NCBI GenBank assembly: GCA_001563325.1 | Contig: LRSK01000260.1 | Location: forward strand, 1-29,063 | Source: Candidatus Thorarchaeota archaeon SMTZ1-83 | GTDB lineage: Archaea; Asgardarchaeota; Thorarchaeia; Thorarchaeales; Thorarchaeaceae | Length of the DNA stretch: 29,063 nt | Direction: 5' to 3' | Part shown: piece after piece, positions 6,337 through 15,065 of the stretch | Position numbering within the stretch: the stretch's first letter is position 1 | Layout: the number at the start of each line of letters is the position of its first letter | The notes under the pieces: model-generated | What the model was told of the DNA's origin: nothing | Databases searched by the model: none | Seen by the model: the letters and a program-made list of their open reading frames with translations, nothing else | Translations under genes and position numbers: made by a program

Positions 6337-8388
6337 ATGCGTAGGATGGATGGGGCCTATTGGGTTGCAGCATCACTTCTGTCTATCTTGTTCTTGTTGA
6401 GCTTGGCAACAGCAGCGGGGCATGTTACGAGGCCGTTTGGAACGACTTTTGCCTCAGACTCAGGTGTTTCAGAGCCAGATAAGACCAGTAGACTCGTTGC
6501 CGGCACGCCACATGCCCCCATTGTCATCGATGGAGACGCCAACTTCTCTGCCACCGCCTATGTGGAGGGTTGGTCAGGTGATGGTTCCCTTGCAAACCCG
6601 TACATCATTGAGGGACTAGACATCGACCTCGGAGGAACGGCTGGTCACTGTATCAATATCAGCAACACTCGAGTCAACTTCACAATAGGCAACTGTCATC
6701 TCACTGGTGCTAGTGTGAATCCAGGAGCTGGAATATACCTAGAGAATGTCACCTATGGTAGGTTGCAGGATAACACCCTCGATTATAACTACTTCAACAT
6801 CTACCTCACAGACTCCCACTCCGTTCTGATAAAGAACAACACTTGTCCCAATAGCGTATATAGCATCAACCTGAGAGACTCTTCATCCTACAATATCATA
6901 GCTGACAATTACTGCTCTCACAATAGCAACAGGGGAATCAACCTAGAGAACGGCTCAAACAACAACACAGCAGTCAACAACACCTGCAACGAGAACACAT
7001 TCGGAATCGTCCTGTATCAGGTCAGTTCCAACTCTGTTGTGAATAACACGTTCATCAGCAATAGTGAGGACGGGATTCAAGTCAATTATGGCGACTTCAA
7101 CACATTTCGGGACAACACATGTACCAACAGTTTCAAGGGGGTCAACTTCGTGGTCAGCTCGGATTTCAACATAATCGCCAATAACACCTGCAATAGTAAC
7201 ATAGGTTACGGCATCTACATTGATCTGTCCTCTAACAACACGGTAGTCGATAACACCTGCGGCAGCAACACCTATGGCATCCATCTCACTTCTTCTGAGT
7301 CGAGCATTGTAGGAAACAACACCTGCGATAGTAACAACGGTGGCATCCTCTTCGCTTCTGCGGACCTTAACACAGTGATTAACAACACTTGTCGCAGCAA
7401 CAGCTATGGCATCTACTTCGAAATCTCGTTATCCAACACGGTGGTGAACAACACTTGCACCGGCAGCACCAGCCACGGCATCTACCTAGATGGTTCAGAG
7501 TACAATGACATCCAGTGGAATGCCATTGTGGACAGTTCTACAAGTGGTATGGATGTATATGGGATAGGCAATGTCTTCAATTACAACTTTTGGTCAGACT
7601 ATGCAGGCAGCGATGCAAACGGCGATGGCATCGGCGATACTCCATATTCTGGGTCGGGTTTTAGCGATTCCAATCCATTGATGTATCTACCAGCGCCACC
7701 CAAGTGGTTTCAACAGCCGTCCGACCAAACCTTCGAGTTTGGATTCTCATTCTTCCAGTGCGTCCTGAATCTCGACTGCCCCTCACCAGTTGTTTGGTAT
7801 GTGAACGACACAATGTTCTTAGTTGACGGGCAGGGCATAATCACAACACGAACTATCTTGCCTATCGGCACCTACTCGCTGAGCGTACTGGTGACTAACA
7901 TCTATGGTTCCACCCTCCGGACAAGCTTTCGTGTTAGTGTTCTTGACACTACATCCCCCGGATGGTTGATTATCCCAACTGATCAGATCTTGGAGTGCAG
8001 CGACGGCCTTGATTACCAAGTTGCGGTGATTGACCTCTCGGGCATCGGGCGCTGGGAACTCAGTGACAAAGTCCACTTCACTCTCACCGCCAGTGACTAC
8101 TCTCTGGGAAGTACGGCCCGCATAACCAACGCCACGGCCCTTGAACCCGGCGTGCATTATCTGCAGATCACTGCATACGACCCATACGACAACTTCTGTA
8201 CAGCAACAATAGATGTCAGAGTCCTTGAAGAGACTGGTACTACAACGACTACCACAACTACCACGATCACAAGCACTGATTCAGATGCCATCGACCCCGC
8301 AATGACGTTTGTCATTGGAACAGGGGTAGGAGGAGTAGCAGTCATAGCCATTGTCGTAGCTGTCCTCAGACGACGGGCAAATGAATGA
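6337..8388 (+). CDS. NosD-like beta-helix surface protein, membrane-anchored (2)
   Basis: The protein is 683 residues from the ATG at 6337, chosen by alignment with the two paralogs; a TTG two codons earlier is less likely. Order: signal peptide (LLSILFLLSLATAAG); the shared segment with GTPHAPIVIDGDANF and NPYIIEGLDIDLGGT; a long beta-helix (about 95-420) of roughly 22-24-residue coils carrying N-N-T-C at a repeated position followed by S-N-x-Y-G-I; the DANGDGIGDTPY loop; two Ig-like domains; a Thr-rich stalk longer than in the first paralog; and a membrane helix with basic end. It should be on the cell surface. It has more coils than the 2313 paralog but almost the same C-terminal 120 residues. 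Ligand unknown. Confidence 0.85.
   Translation: MRRMDGAYWVAASLLSILFLLSLATAAGHVTRPFGTTFASDSGVSEPDKTSRLVAGTPHAPIVIDGDANFSATAYVEGWSGDGSLANPYIIEGLDIDLGGTAGHCINISNTRVNFTIGNCHLTGASVNPGAGIYLENVTYGRLQDNTLDYNYFNIYLTDSHSVLIKNNTCPNSVYSINLRDSSSYNIIADNYCSHNSNRGINLENGSNNNTAVNNTCNENTFGIVLYQVSSNSVVNNTFISNSEDGIQVNYGDFNTFRDNTCTNSFKGVNFVVSSDFNIIANNTCNSNIGYGIYIDLSSNNTVVDNTCGSNTYGIHLTSSESSIVGNNTCDSNNGGILFASADLNTVINNTCRSNSYGIYFEISLSNTVVNNTCTGSTSHGIYLDGSEYNDIQWNAIVDSSTSGMDVYGIGNVFNYNFWSDYAGSDANGDGIGDTPYSGSGFSDSNPLMYLPAPPKWFQQPSDQTFEFGFSFFQCVLNLDCPSPVVWYVNDTMFLVDGQGIITTRTILPIGTYSLSVLVTNIYGSTLRTSFRVSVLDTTSPGWLIIPTDQILECSDGLDYQVAVIDLSGIGRWELSDKVHFTLTASDYSLGSTARITNATALEPGVHYLQITAYDPYDNFCTATIDVRVLEETGTTTTTTTTTITSTDSDAIDPAMTFVIGTGVGGVAVIAIVVAVLRRRANE
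8014..8388 (+). repeat. Duplicated 3' module, copy 2 (partner 3645-4013)
   Basis: This is the partner of 3645-4013 and encodes the last Ig-like domain, Thr stalk and membrane anchor. It differs by scattered, largely silent changes and two added Thr codons. Some similarity continues a short way past the stop codon. Confidence 0.85.
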
Positions 8389-8520
8389 CAGGATGGCTAC
8401 TATTGCCGAGCGGGCATGCACAGAGCCGAGTTTCGAGGACTATAATAGAACACTGAAGAATCCATACTCGAAGCGCAGACTTGAAATCCAAATGATTCAT
8501 ACCATGATTGGGGATTATCG

Positions 8521-8820
8521 TTGAGTAATGAGGATGCAATTATGCCTCAGAAGAATCTCAGTCTGAAGACAGACAGGCTTTTCCAGCTTGGCCTCGTGCT
8601 TGAGATCATAGGACCTGTTCTCATGGCTTTGGGAACGGCGCCTACAGGTTATGCGGAAACCTATGTGCCGGCCTCGACCCCTTACATAGCGGGCTTCGCT
8701 CTTCTGCTGGCGGGTGTCTTCGTACTTCTCATTGGGCTAGCAAGATACGTATCGAGAAGAATGTCGGACTCTGACACTTGGTGGGTCATTAAGGTAGGAC
8801 CGACAGCAAGACCGAACTAG
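8521..8820 (+). CDS. Small two-helix membrane protein
   Basis: The frame gives 99 residues from TTG 8521, or 92 from ATG 8542 (MPQKNLSLKTDR); the choice is open because neither has a clear ribosome-binding site. Membrane segments are about residues 23-41 (LGLVLEIIGPVLMALGTA) and 53-75 (PYIAGFALLLAGVFVLLIGLARYV), separated by a polar loop (PTGYAETYVPAST). The tail is basic then polar. No family recognised. It lies alone between the second NosD-like gene and a decayed gene. The 132 bases before it show no clear signal. Confidence 0.55.
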   Translation: MSNEDAIMPQKNLSLKTDRLFQLGLVLEIIGPVLMALGTAPTGYAETYVPASTPYIAGFALLLAGVFVLLIGLARYVSRRMSDSDTWWVIKVGPTARPN

Positions 8821-8951
8821 ATAGGACTGTGCTGGACTGATTACAACGGCACCAATCTCGAAGTAAATTCTCAGGAACGAGAATCGTGGTCTTGTATTGG
8901 TCAGAAAAGTATAGATTCAATACCTTCTTCTATATGTAACCGGTTGGGACT

Positions 8952-9556
8952 TTGATTCGTAGGCTGCTTGTGGCCCTTCTAGTGCTCTCATTAGCATATG
9001 CAGCTCCCAGATACCATGGCCCGACTGATATGCTAGTCCAGTCACCTAGCTGTCCCGCTGCTGTTCACGAATAAAACGATCTCCACCCTCTTGATTACGT
9101 GGACCTGTGGGCCCAGCCTGAGGTCAGAGGGGTTTCCGCGAACTTCAGCGACCTTCACATATGGCATACTATCTACATAGACGTGGAGGTCACGTCTGGC
9201 GACAACATGACAGTGTACATCTTTGATGCAGACAACTACTTGAGCTGGGTTCTCGGGCAGTATTCCTCTGCAACCGAAGTTCGAGCACACGTAAGCAACT
9301 GTACGATGGCCTTCAGGGTTCCTAGACCGGACGCCTTTTTTGTCGCGTTCTAAAATGAGGGGCCAGACCCGGTTCATGTCGAGGGGTGGGTCGGACTATC
9401 TTCTGGCCCAGATGTGATCCGGTTGTGGAGATGGTCATGGTGATTATCCTCCCAGGCGCCACCGTTTTTGGGCTTGCTCTCATCTGTATCTTTTGTGCAC
9501 GTCATCTCTTACGTCGTGATGAAGAGTATGTGCCGCCCTATGCGCAAGAAGCCTAA
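8952..9556 (+). pseudogene. Decayed gene for a secreted, C-terminally anchored protein
   Basis: In one frame from TTG 8952 there is a signal peptide (RRLLVALLVLSLAYA) that runs into a TAA at 9072-9074. The same frame then reopens through 9099-9350 (a beta-rich part with DVEVTSGDNMTVYIFDADNY) to a second TAA at 9351, after which it again reads sensibly (NEGPDPVHVEGWVG). A different frame then gives a membrane helix and basic, acidic tail (LPGATVFGLALICIFCARHLLRR) ending with TAA at 9554-9556. Together this is the outline of one signal-peptide/domain/anchor protein with two nonsense changes and at least one frameshift. Without a relative the exact lesions are uncertain. The 255-base ORF inside should not be read as an intact gene. 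Confidence 0.6.
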
Positions 9557-9702
9557 CACTCTGTGAGCAAGACCTGACCAGATGAGAGCTGCAGCCTTCG
9601 GCCTTAATCTCATGAACAGAAGTATCAGACAGAAGTCTTTTTTCTCGGCTTGTCTGGTACAGGCAACCTAGCTTCACCAATCCAACTTGGGGAGGGAGCA
9701 CA

Positions 9703-10380
9703 ATGGTAACAGTGTTGCAGACTCAGAACTTGAAGAAGCAGTACATGTTGGGAAACATCCCTGTTCATGCTTTACAAGGAGTAGATCTCGAGGTTGAAAA
9801 AGGCGACTTCGTGGCTATTCTCGGCCCCTCCGGGAGTGGGAAATCGACTCTACTCAACCTACTTGGAGCCCTTGACAAACCAAGCTCGGGTTCAGTAAGG
9901 ATTGGTGACTCTGATGTTTCGAATCTAAACGATTCCGAATTGGCACTTCTGAGAAGAAGGATTGGAATAGTCTTTCAGTTCTTCAATCTAGTTTCTAGAC
10001 TTACCGCTCGCGAGAATGTGGAGCTGCCCCTCTCCATCGCGAATGTTCCACGATCAACAAGGCGACAAGTGGCCGAAGAACTTCTCGATTTGGTTGGACT
10101 AGAAGACAGAATGACGCACAAGCCCTCTGAACTATCCGGTGGCGAGAGACAAAGAGTGGCGATTGCACGGGCCTTGGCTGCAAAGCCGCGATTCCTTCTG
10201 ATGGACGAACCTACAGGGAACATCGACTCAAAGACAGCAAACGAATTGATGACACTTGTAAAAGACCTGAACGCGAAACACGGGATGACAATTGTCATGG
10301 TAACACACGATCACTCCATGGCAAAATACGCCTCTCGTGTCCTCCACTTACTTGATGGACAAATCAAGAAGGAGGTGTGA
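9703..10380 (+). CDS. ABC transporter ATPase, MacB/LolD type
   Basis: The protein is 225 residues, the normal length for the family. Walker A is GPSGSGKS (41-48), the Q-loop Gln is in VFQFFNL (Q92), the signature is LSGGERQR (144-151), Walker B is FLLMDEP (164-170), and the switch His is in VTHD (H202). All catalytic residues are present. The ATG follows GGGGAGGGAG with good spacing. It is the first gene of a four-gene run with tiny gaps; six bases separate it from the permease gene. Members of this family energise FtsX/MacB-type permeases that pull lipoproteins, peptides or antibiotics through the membrane, rather than importing solutes. Confidence 0.93.
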   Translation: MVTVLQTQNLKKQYMLGNIPVHALQGVDLEVEKGDFVAILGPSGSGKSTLLNLLGALDKPSSGSVRIGDSDVSNLNDSELALLRRRIGIVFQFFNLVSRLTARENVELPLSIANVPRSTRRQVAEELLDLVGLEDRMTHKPSELSGGERQRVAIARALAAKPRFLLMDEPTGNIDSKTANELMTLVKDLNAKHGMTIVMVTHDHSMAKYASRVLHLLDGQIKKEV

Positions 10381-10386
10381 GAATAG

Positions 10387-11655
10387 TTGCTTGTACGCGA
10401 CACGTTCTCCTATGCAATCAGTGCAATCAAGAGAAGGAAGATGCGAAAGGGTCTGGCGGTTCTGGGAGTCACTATCGGGATTGCTGCCATAATCTCCATT
10501 GTGTCTTTGAGTTCGGGTTTTCAGACTCTTGTCAGTACGCAATTTGAGGAGGGTTTCAGTTCTGACACACTCATCGTGACAACCGAGAGCATCAGCTTTG
10601 TTGACACAGAGTCAGACCTACAGCTGTACCTCAACGACACCCAGAACATCAACAGTATTGAGAATGTCAGACATTCAGTGGCATTGCTTCAAAGAACGTG
10701 TGCGGTCTATATTGGAGACCGAGAATACATACTCGGAGTGACTGGGGTCGACTTTGAGACCTATTCAGCGATATTCTCAAACACATTCGTTGCGGATTCC
10801 GGTTCAATCCCTTCTGCTCCGGACAATGTATCTGTGATCATTGGTGCTCGAGTGAATGACCCATGGAAGAATGGCAGCATGTTGACTTTCGTTGGAGATG
10901 AGATCAACATAACATACACGACTCGATTTGGTTATGAGATTGAGAACAGAACCTATACTGGAAGAATCGATGCCATTCTGGGAGAGATAGGTGGAACGAA
11001 CATAGGAGGCCCAATTGACATTGGACTCTATGTGCCCATAGGTACCGCTGAGGAGTTCTTTGAGACTGATGAAGTGAGTACAATCATTGTCCAGTTGACT
11101 ACCAGTGATGAGCAAGTCATCGAGGACACATCAGAGGCAATAGAAGATGCCTTTGGAAACCAGATTCAGGTCATCACTCCCAAGTCAGTTCTTGATGCCA
11201 TATCTTCGATTATTTCAACCATTGAACTCTTTGTGTCTGCGATAACTGCCATCTCGCTCATTGTGGCAGGCGTCGGTATCATGAACATAATGCTGACTTC
11301 ACTTATGGAGCGAACGAGGGAGATTGGCATTCTTAAGGCCCTTGGCATGCAGAAACGTACCGTACTAGGGGTCTTTCTTAATGAGGCACTAGTGATAGGG
11401 CTAGTCGGCTCAGTCCTTGGCATATTGACAGGGTCAGCATTAGCGTTGTCCATCGATCAGCTTGGTCTTCTTGAGGGTTTCACAACAGGGACCTACAATA
11501 CAGTCCTGGGAGAGATTACCATCAGGCCTGTGTTTGATCTCTCACTCTTCATCAACTCTCTAGTCTTCGGAGTCATGATAAGCGTGGTCTTTGGACTTTA
11601 CCCAGCTTGGAGAGCGGCGAGGATGGAACCCGTCGACGCACTGCGGCATGAATAG
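10387..11655 (+). CDS. FtsX/MacB-like ABC permease
   Basis: The protein is 422 residues from a TTG start six bases after the ATPase gene. It shows the MacB layout: an N-terminal amphipathic part (SYAISAIKRRKMRKG), first membrane helix (about 20-43), a large extracellular domain (about 45-270, rich in D, N and T with several sequons), and three C-terminal helices (about 275-305, 325-350 and 385-412), with the family's MERTREIGILKALG motif after the second helix and YPAWRAARMEPVDALR at the end. It pairs with the upstream ATPase as a mechanotransmission-type exporter or extractor. The substrate is unknown; the next two genes suggest lipid or envelope material, by context only. Confidence 0.92.
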   Translation: MLVRDTFSYAISAIKRRKMRKGLAVLGVTIGIAAIISIVSLSSGFQTLVSTQFEEGFSSDTLIVTTESISFVDTESDLQLYLNDTQNINSIENVRHSVALLQRTCAVYIGDREYILGVTGVDFETYSAIFSNTFVADSGSIPSAPDNVSVIIGARVNDPWKNGSMLTFVGDEINITYTTRFGYEIENRTYTGRIDAILGEIGGTNIGGPIDIGLYVPIGTAEEFFETDEVSTIIVQLTTSDEQVIEDTSEAIEDAFGNQIQVITPKSVLDAISSIISTIELFVSAITAISLIVAGVGIMNIMLTSLMERTREIGILKALGMQKRTVLGVFLNEALVIGLVGSVLGILTGSALALSIDQLGLLEGFTTGTYNTVLGEITIRPVFDLSLFINSLVFGVMISVVFGLYPAWRAARMEPVDALRHE

Positions 11656-11667
11656 GTGTGTAGTCAT

Positions 11668-14025
11668 ATGGACCAGGCAATCTCCATCATACCTTTGTTT
11701 CAAATCACGAAACACACCAATGCCGGTACGAAGGCGTACAATCTGTCGCTATTGAAGAAGATGGGCTATGCTGTCCCTGAGACATTCGTAATTCCCTTCG
11801 AGTCTTTCGATGAGTATTCTGCTGACAATGATGTGGGAATGCTGAACATGTCTAGGCTGCTACGCGGCGTTCTCGACGAGAATAAGCACTATTCAGTGCG
11901 GTCGTCTGCGAATGTTGAGGATTCATCCTTGTACTCATTTGCAGGGCAATTTGAAACTCAATTGAATGTGAGGGGGCTTGAGAGCGTCACGGAGGCCGTG
12001 AAACGTACATGGGATTCAGCGCGGGGAGAGAGTGCCGCAGCCTACAAGTCCGGTCTTGGTCATGCTGGTCCTCATCTTAAGATGGCTGTCCTTATTCAAG
12101 AGATGGTCAAGCCCGAATTCTCCGGGGTCGTCTTCACGAGAAATCCAATCACAGGACTTGACGAGGCGATAGTTGAAACAGTAGATGGATATGGTGATGC
12201 ACTAGTCCAAGGAGGTGTGACGCCTGAGAGATGGGTGTACAAATGGGAAAACTGGATTGATTGCCCGTCCGCGAGAGAATCTCGCAAACAGACCGTTCTT
12301 AGTGTCATAGAGGCTGCAAAGAAAATAGCTGCTGCTGTTGGCTCTCCAATTGACCTTGAATGGGCGTATGATGGTGAGCGTATCGTTTGGTTGCAGTTGA
12401 GAGAGATAACAACCCTGAGAAACACGAATATCTATTCGAACCGAATCTCCCGAGAGTTTCTTCCTGGCATCATATTGCCACTTGTCTGGTCTGTGAATAT
12501 ACCAGTCGTTAATACTTCTTGGAAACGACTCTTCACAGAGATGATCGGAAAGAAGGCTGAAACCATAGACATAGACAGCCTCGCGAAGTCGTTCTATTAC
12601 CGCGCGTACTTCAACATGGGTATAGTCGGCGATATCTTCGAAATGCTTGGCATGCCTCGGGAGGCGCTTGAGATTCTTGCAGGTATCGAAACTGTTGAGG
12701 AAGGACGACCTGTGTTCAGACCTGGTCCTAGAACTCTCAGGTATCTGCCAAGAATGCTGTTGGCCGCTCTACGCAAGCTGTTCTTCTCCAAGAACATCGA
12801 GATATTCCTTCGGAACCGGAAGACAGCTTATCAGGAAGCCGCGGCTCTGGACACAGCTTCTCTTGACGAGTCAAAGATTCTTGGAGTCATCGATTCATTG
12901 TTCGAGCTCAATACTGATTCATCATACTACGTAATAGTCTCTCAACTACTGAACAGCCTATACAACATGATGTTGCGCTCGCAACTCGAGAAGAGAGGTA
13001 TTTCGTTTGATAGAGTCAGATTTGTGGAAACCAGCGAGCGGCTCAGTCCTATTGATCCCAAGCAGCAGCTGGAGCGCCTGAGAGAGGAATATGACTCACT
13101 TGATTCGACAAGACAGGAACTTCTCATTGGCATGACTTGGATGCAGGCTATTGGGACTGATGAGCTAGGAAGCTTTGGGGAACTCCTTGGTAGATTTGTC
13201 CAGCGATTTGGACACCTTAGTGATAGTGGAAATGATTTCTCAAAACCAACATGGAGGGAAGACCCAACGCTGATTATGAGAATGGTCGCTGACCATGTTT
13301 CCACAAGTAGCGTACCTGAGTACAATGAGGGTCAGACCAGGTTGGCTGCAGCATTGGAGGAGAGCGGCATTCTAAGGATGATATACAACCGGGCGGCCAG
13401 ATATCATGAGTATCGTGAATCGGTGAACCATCTCTACACGTATGGCTATGGGTTGTTTAGAAGATTCTTCCAAAGGCTGGAGGGTCTATTGATTCAAAGG
13501 GGATATCTCCAGCACAAGGATGACATCTTCTATTTGACATATGACGAGGTCAAGCTGATTCTAGACGATCCATCAAGAGCGGACCACCTACGCAAAGTGA
13601 TTCTGGAGCGTAGAGAGGAAGTTCAACGGTATAGAGATGTTTCACTGCCTGAAGTGATCTACAATGAATTACCAGAAACTGCATTGTTCAAGGGCAAGGT
13701 GCTCCGAAACCTAGAAGGAGTGGCTACTTCTAGAGGACACTATATCGGGCCGACGCGAGTTGTCAATGGACCTAGTGACTTTGATAAGATTCAGGTGGGG
13801 GATGTATTGGTTATTCCGTATTCTGACGTCAGTTGGACGCCCCTATTCTCCAAAGCTGCAGCAGTTGTGTCAGAGTCTGGAGGCATTCTCTCCCATTGTT
13901 CAATCGTAGCAAGAGAATATGGGATTCCCGCGGTTGTATCAGTATCTGGTGCAATGAGTCTTAAGGATGACATCCTCGTTGCAGTAGATGGCTATAATGG
14001 TGAAGTGCAGATAATGGAGGATTAG
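11668..14025 (+). CDS. PEP-synthase-like dikinase (ATP-grasp plus phosphohistidine domain)
   Basis: The protein is 785 residues from ATG 11668, preceded by AGGTG; a GTG at 11656, directly after the previous stop, is the alternative. Residues 1-250 are the ATP-binding part with YSVRSSANVEDSS, FAGQFET, IQEMV, SGVVFTRNP and a DLEWAYDG...LQLRE end. A long, mostly helical middle (about 250-670) is not recognised. The last 100 residues are the swivelling phosphohistidine domain, with GGILSHCSIVAREYGIPA holding the catalytic His (H743). The C-terminal PEP-binding barrel of true PEP synthase is absent, so the order is that of rifampicin-phosphotransferase-type enzymes: ATP site, substrate domain, His domain. 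It likely moves a phosphate from ATP via the His to a substrate bound by the middle domain. Substrate unknown. Confidence 0.85.
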   Translation: MDQAISIIPLFQITKHTNAGTKAYNLSLLKKMGYAVPETFVIPFESFDEYSADNDVGMLNMSRLLRGVLDENKHYSVRSSANVEDSSLYSFAGQFETQLNVRGLESVTEAVKRTWDSARGESAAAYKSGLGHAGPHLKMAVLIQEMVKPEFSGVVFTRNPITGLDEAIVETVDGYGDALVQGGVTPERWVYKWENWIDCPSARESRKQTVLSVIEAAKKIAAAVGSPIDLEWAYDGERIVWLQLREITTLRNTNIYSNRISREFLPGIILPLVWSVNIPVVNTSWKRLFTEMIGKKAETIDIDSLAKSFYYRAYFNMGIVGDIFEMLGMPREALEILAGIETVEEGRPVFRPGPRTLRYLPRMLLAALRKLFFSKNIEIFLRNRKTAYQEAAALDTASLDESKILGVIDSLFELNTDSSYYVIVSQLLNSLYNMMLRSQLEKRGISFDRVRFVETSERLSPIDPKQQLERLREEYDSLDSTRQELLIGMTWMQAIGTDELGSFGELLGRFVQRFGHLSDSGNDFSKPTWREDPTLIMRMVADHVSTSSVPEYNEGQTRLAAALEESGILRMIYNRAARYHEYRESVNHLYTYGYGLFRRFFQRLEGLLIQRGYLQHKDDIFYLTYDEVKLILDDPSRADHLRKVILERREEVQRYRDVSLPEVIYNELPETALFKGKVLRNLEGVATSRGHYIGPTRVVNGPSDFDKIQVGDVLVIPYSDVSWTPLFSKAAAVVSESGGILSHCSIVAREYGIPAVVSVSGAMSLKDDILVAVDGYNGEVQIMED

Positions 14026-14028
14026 AAT

Positions 14029-14823
14029 ATGGACCCCTTAATCTTCATCGTCAGTGCACTAATAGGATATCTCGCGGGGTCAATCTCCTTTGCCAGAATC
14101 GGCCTCAGACTGGCTGGAGCTGACAGGGAAATCTCGGAACTTGAGATTCCTGTTGAAGGTGCCGAAGAGAGTGCAAGAGTGGAGATATTTGGTGCAAATG
14201 CGGCCTCGATGATCCTTGGGGCCAGAGGAGGTATCGCCATTGGGATAATGGACATGGCCAAGGCCGCTGTTCCAATGGCCATATTTCGATTCATTCTCTA
14301 TCCGACAGAATCATACCATCTGGTCATATCAGTGGCTGCGCTGATTGGACATAACTATCCCCTCTACCATAGATTTCAAGGGGGTCGTGGATTCTCAGTC
14401 ATCTTTGGGGGCCTGATTATTGTAGACTGGTTGGCTGCAATTGTACTTCCAATTGTAGGGATTCTTTTCGGGTTGTTTGTTGTGGGTAATATGATGATGG
14501 CCTACGTGAGCTGGCTCCTGTTCATGCCGCCTTGGCTTTGGCTGAGGACTCTCGACCCAGTGTATGTCATTTACTCTGTGTTGGTTCTGTCTTTGTTCTT
14601 TATCTCTACACGACCTGAGATAAGCACCATGGCTAAGTATCGCAGGGAAGGAAGACTCGAGGAGTACATGCGGGGTCTCTATGATTCGTCACCTCGTTGG
14701 AGAGGAATGAAACGAATGGAAGATGGTCTAGAAGCCCTTGGTAGAAAACGATATGTGATTGGACTTGCTGTTATCATTATCATCATCCTCTTGTTTCTGA
14801 ATCTAGGCACACTTCTATTGTAG
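14029..14823 (+). CDS. PlsY-like glycerol-3-phosphate acyltransferase family membrane protein
   Basis: The protein is 264 residues with about six or seven membrane helices. Three PlsY-type signatures are visible: GYLAGSISFA near the N-terminus; FGANAASMILG...D-M-A-K-A in the middle; and GHNYPLYHRFQGGRGFSV. The last is close to the GHxxPxFxxFKGGKG motif. The second differs from the usual GSGNxGxTN and follows a longer loop, and the C-terminus has an extra cytoplasmic segment and a final helix. PlsY uses acyl phosphate and glycerol-3-phosphate in bacterial lipid synthesis, which is unexpected in an archaeon. It starts three bases after the dikinase stop, so the two are almost certainly co-expressed. 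Substrate uncertain. Confidence 0.75.
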   Translation: MDPLIFIVSALIGYLAGSISFARIGLRLAGADREISELEIPVEGAEESARVEIFGANAASMILGARGGIAIGIMDMAKAAVPMAIFRFILYPTESYHLVISVAALIGHNYPLYHRFQGGRGFSVIFGGLIIVDWLAAIVLPIVGILFGLFVVGNMMMAYVSWLLFMPPWLWLRTLDPVYVIYSVLVLSLFFISTRPEISTMAKYRREGRLEEYMRGLYDSSPRWRGMKRMEDGLEALGRKRYVIGLAVIIIIILLFLNLGTLLL

Positions 14824-15065
14824 ACGGAAAGAGAAAGTACTAGCAGTCTTGACAATGCCGCCAATCTTCTGGCAATTACACCTTATGACATAGAATGAAA
14901 GGCTCACCTTCAAATTACTTCTCTGCCATTTCCAGAGTCCTGTTGCAAGTGATCTTCGCCTAGAACAGTACCGAATCGTCGATAGTCGTCCATAATCCAC
15001 AGCAACGACTTATTAGCTCATTATGCTCTGCGCCGACTTGTCTTTCGTAATAGAGGCTCAGTAGC

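Noticed and set aside
7180..7480. Regularly spaced AACAACACCTGC-like units that resemble a CRISPR or tandem repeat
   Set aside because: They are in frame, vary at silent sites and encode the beta-helix coils; spacers are not unique unrelated sequences.
8240..8275. ACTAC/ACAAC microsatellite-like tract
   Set aside because: It encodes the Thr-rich stalk of the surface protein; the same kind of stalk is present in the first paralog.
8853..8865. CAATCTCGAAGTA, identical to one arm of the hairpin at 20580
   Set aside because: A 13-base match is expected by chance several times in a window of this length, and no second arm is present here.
9072..9074. In-frame TAA read as a recoded codon
   Set aside because: TAA is not used for selenocysteine or pyrrolysine, and a second TAA and a frameshift follow, so gene decay is the simpler reading.
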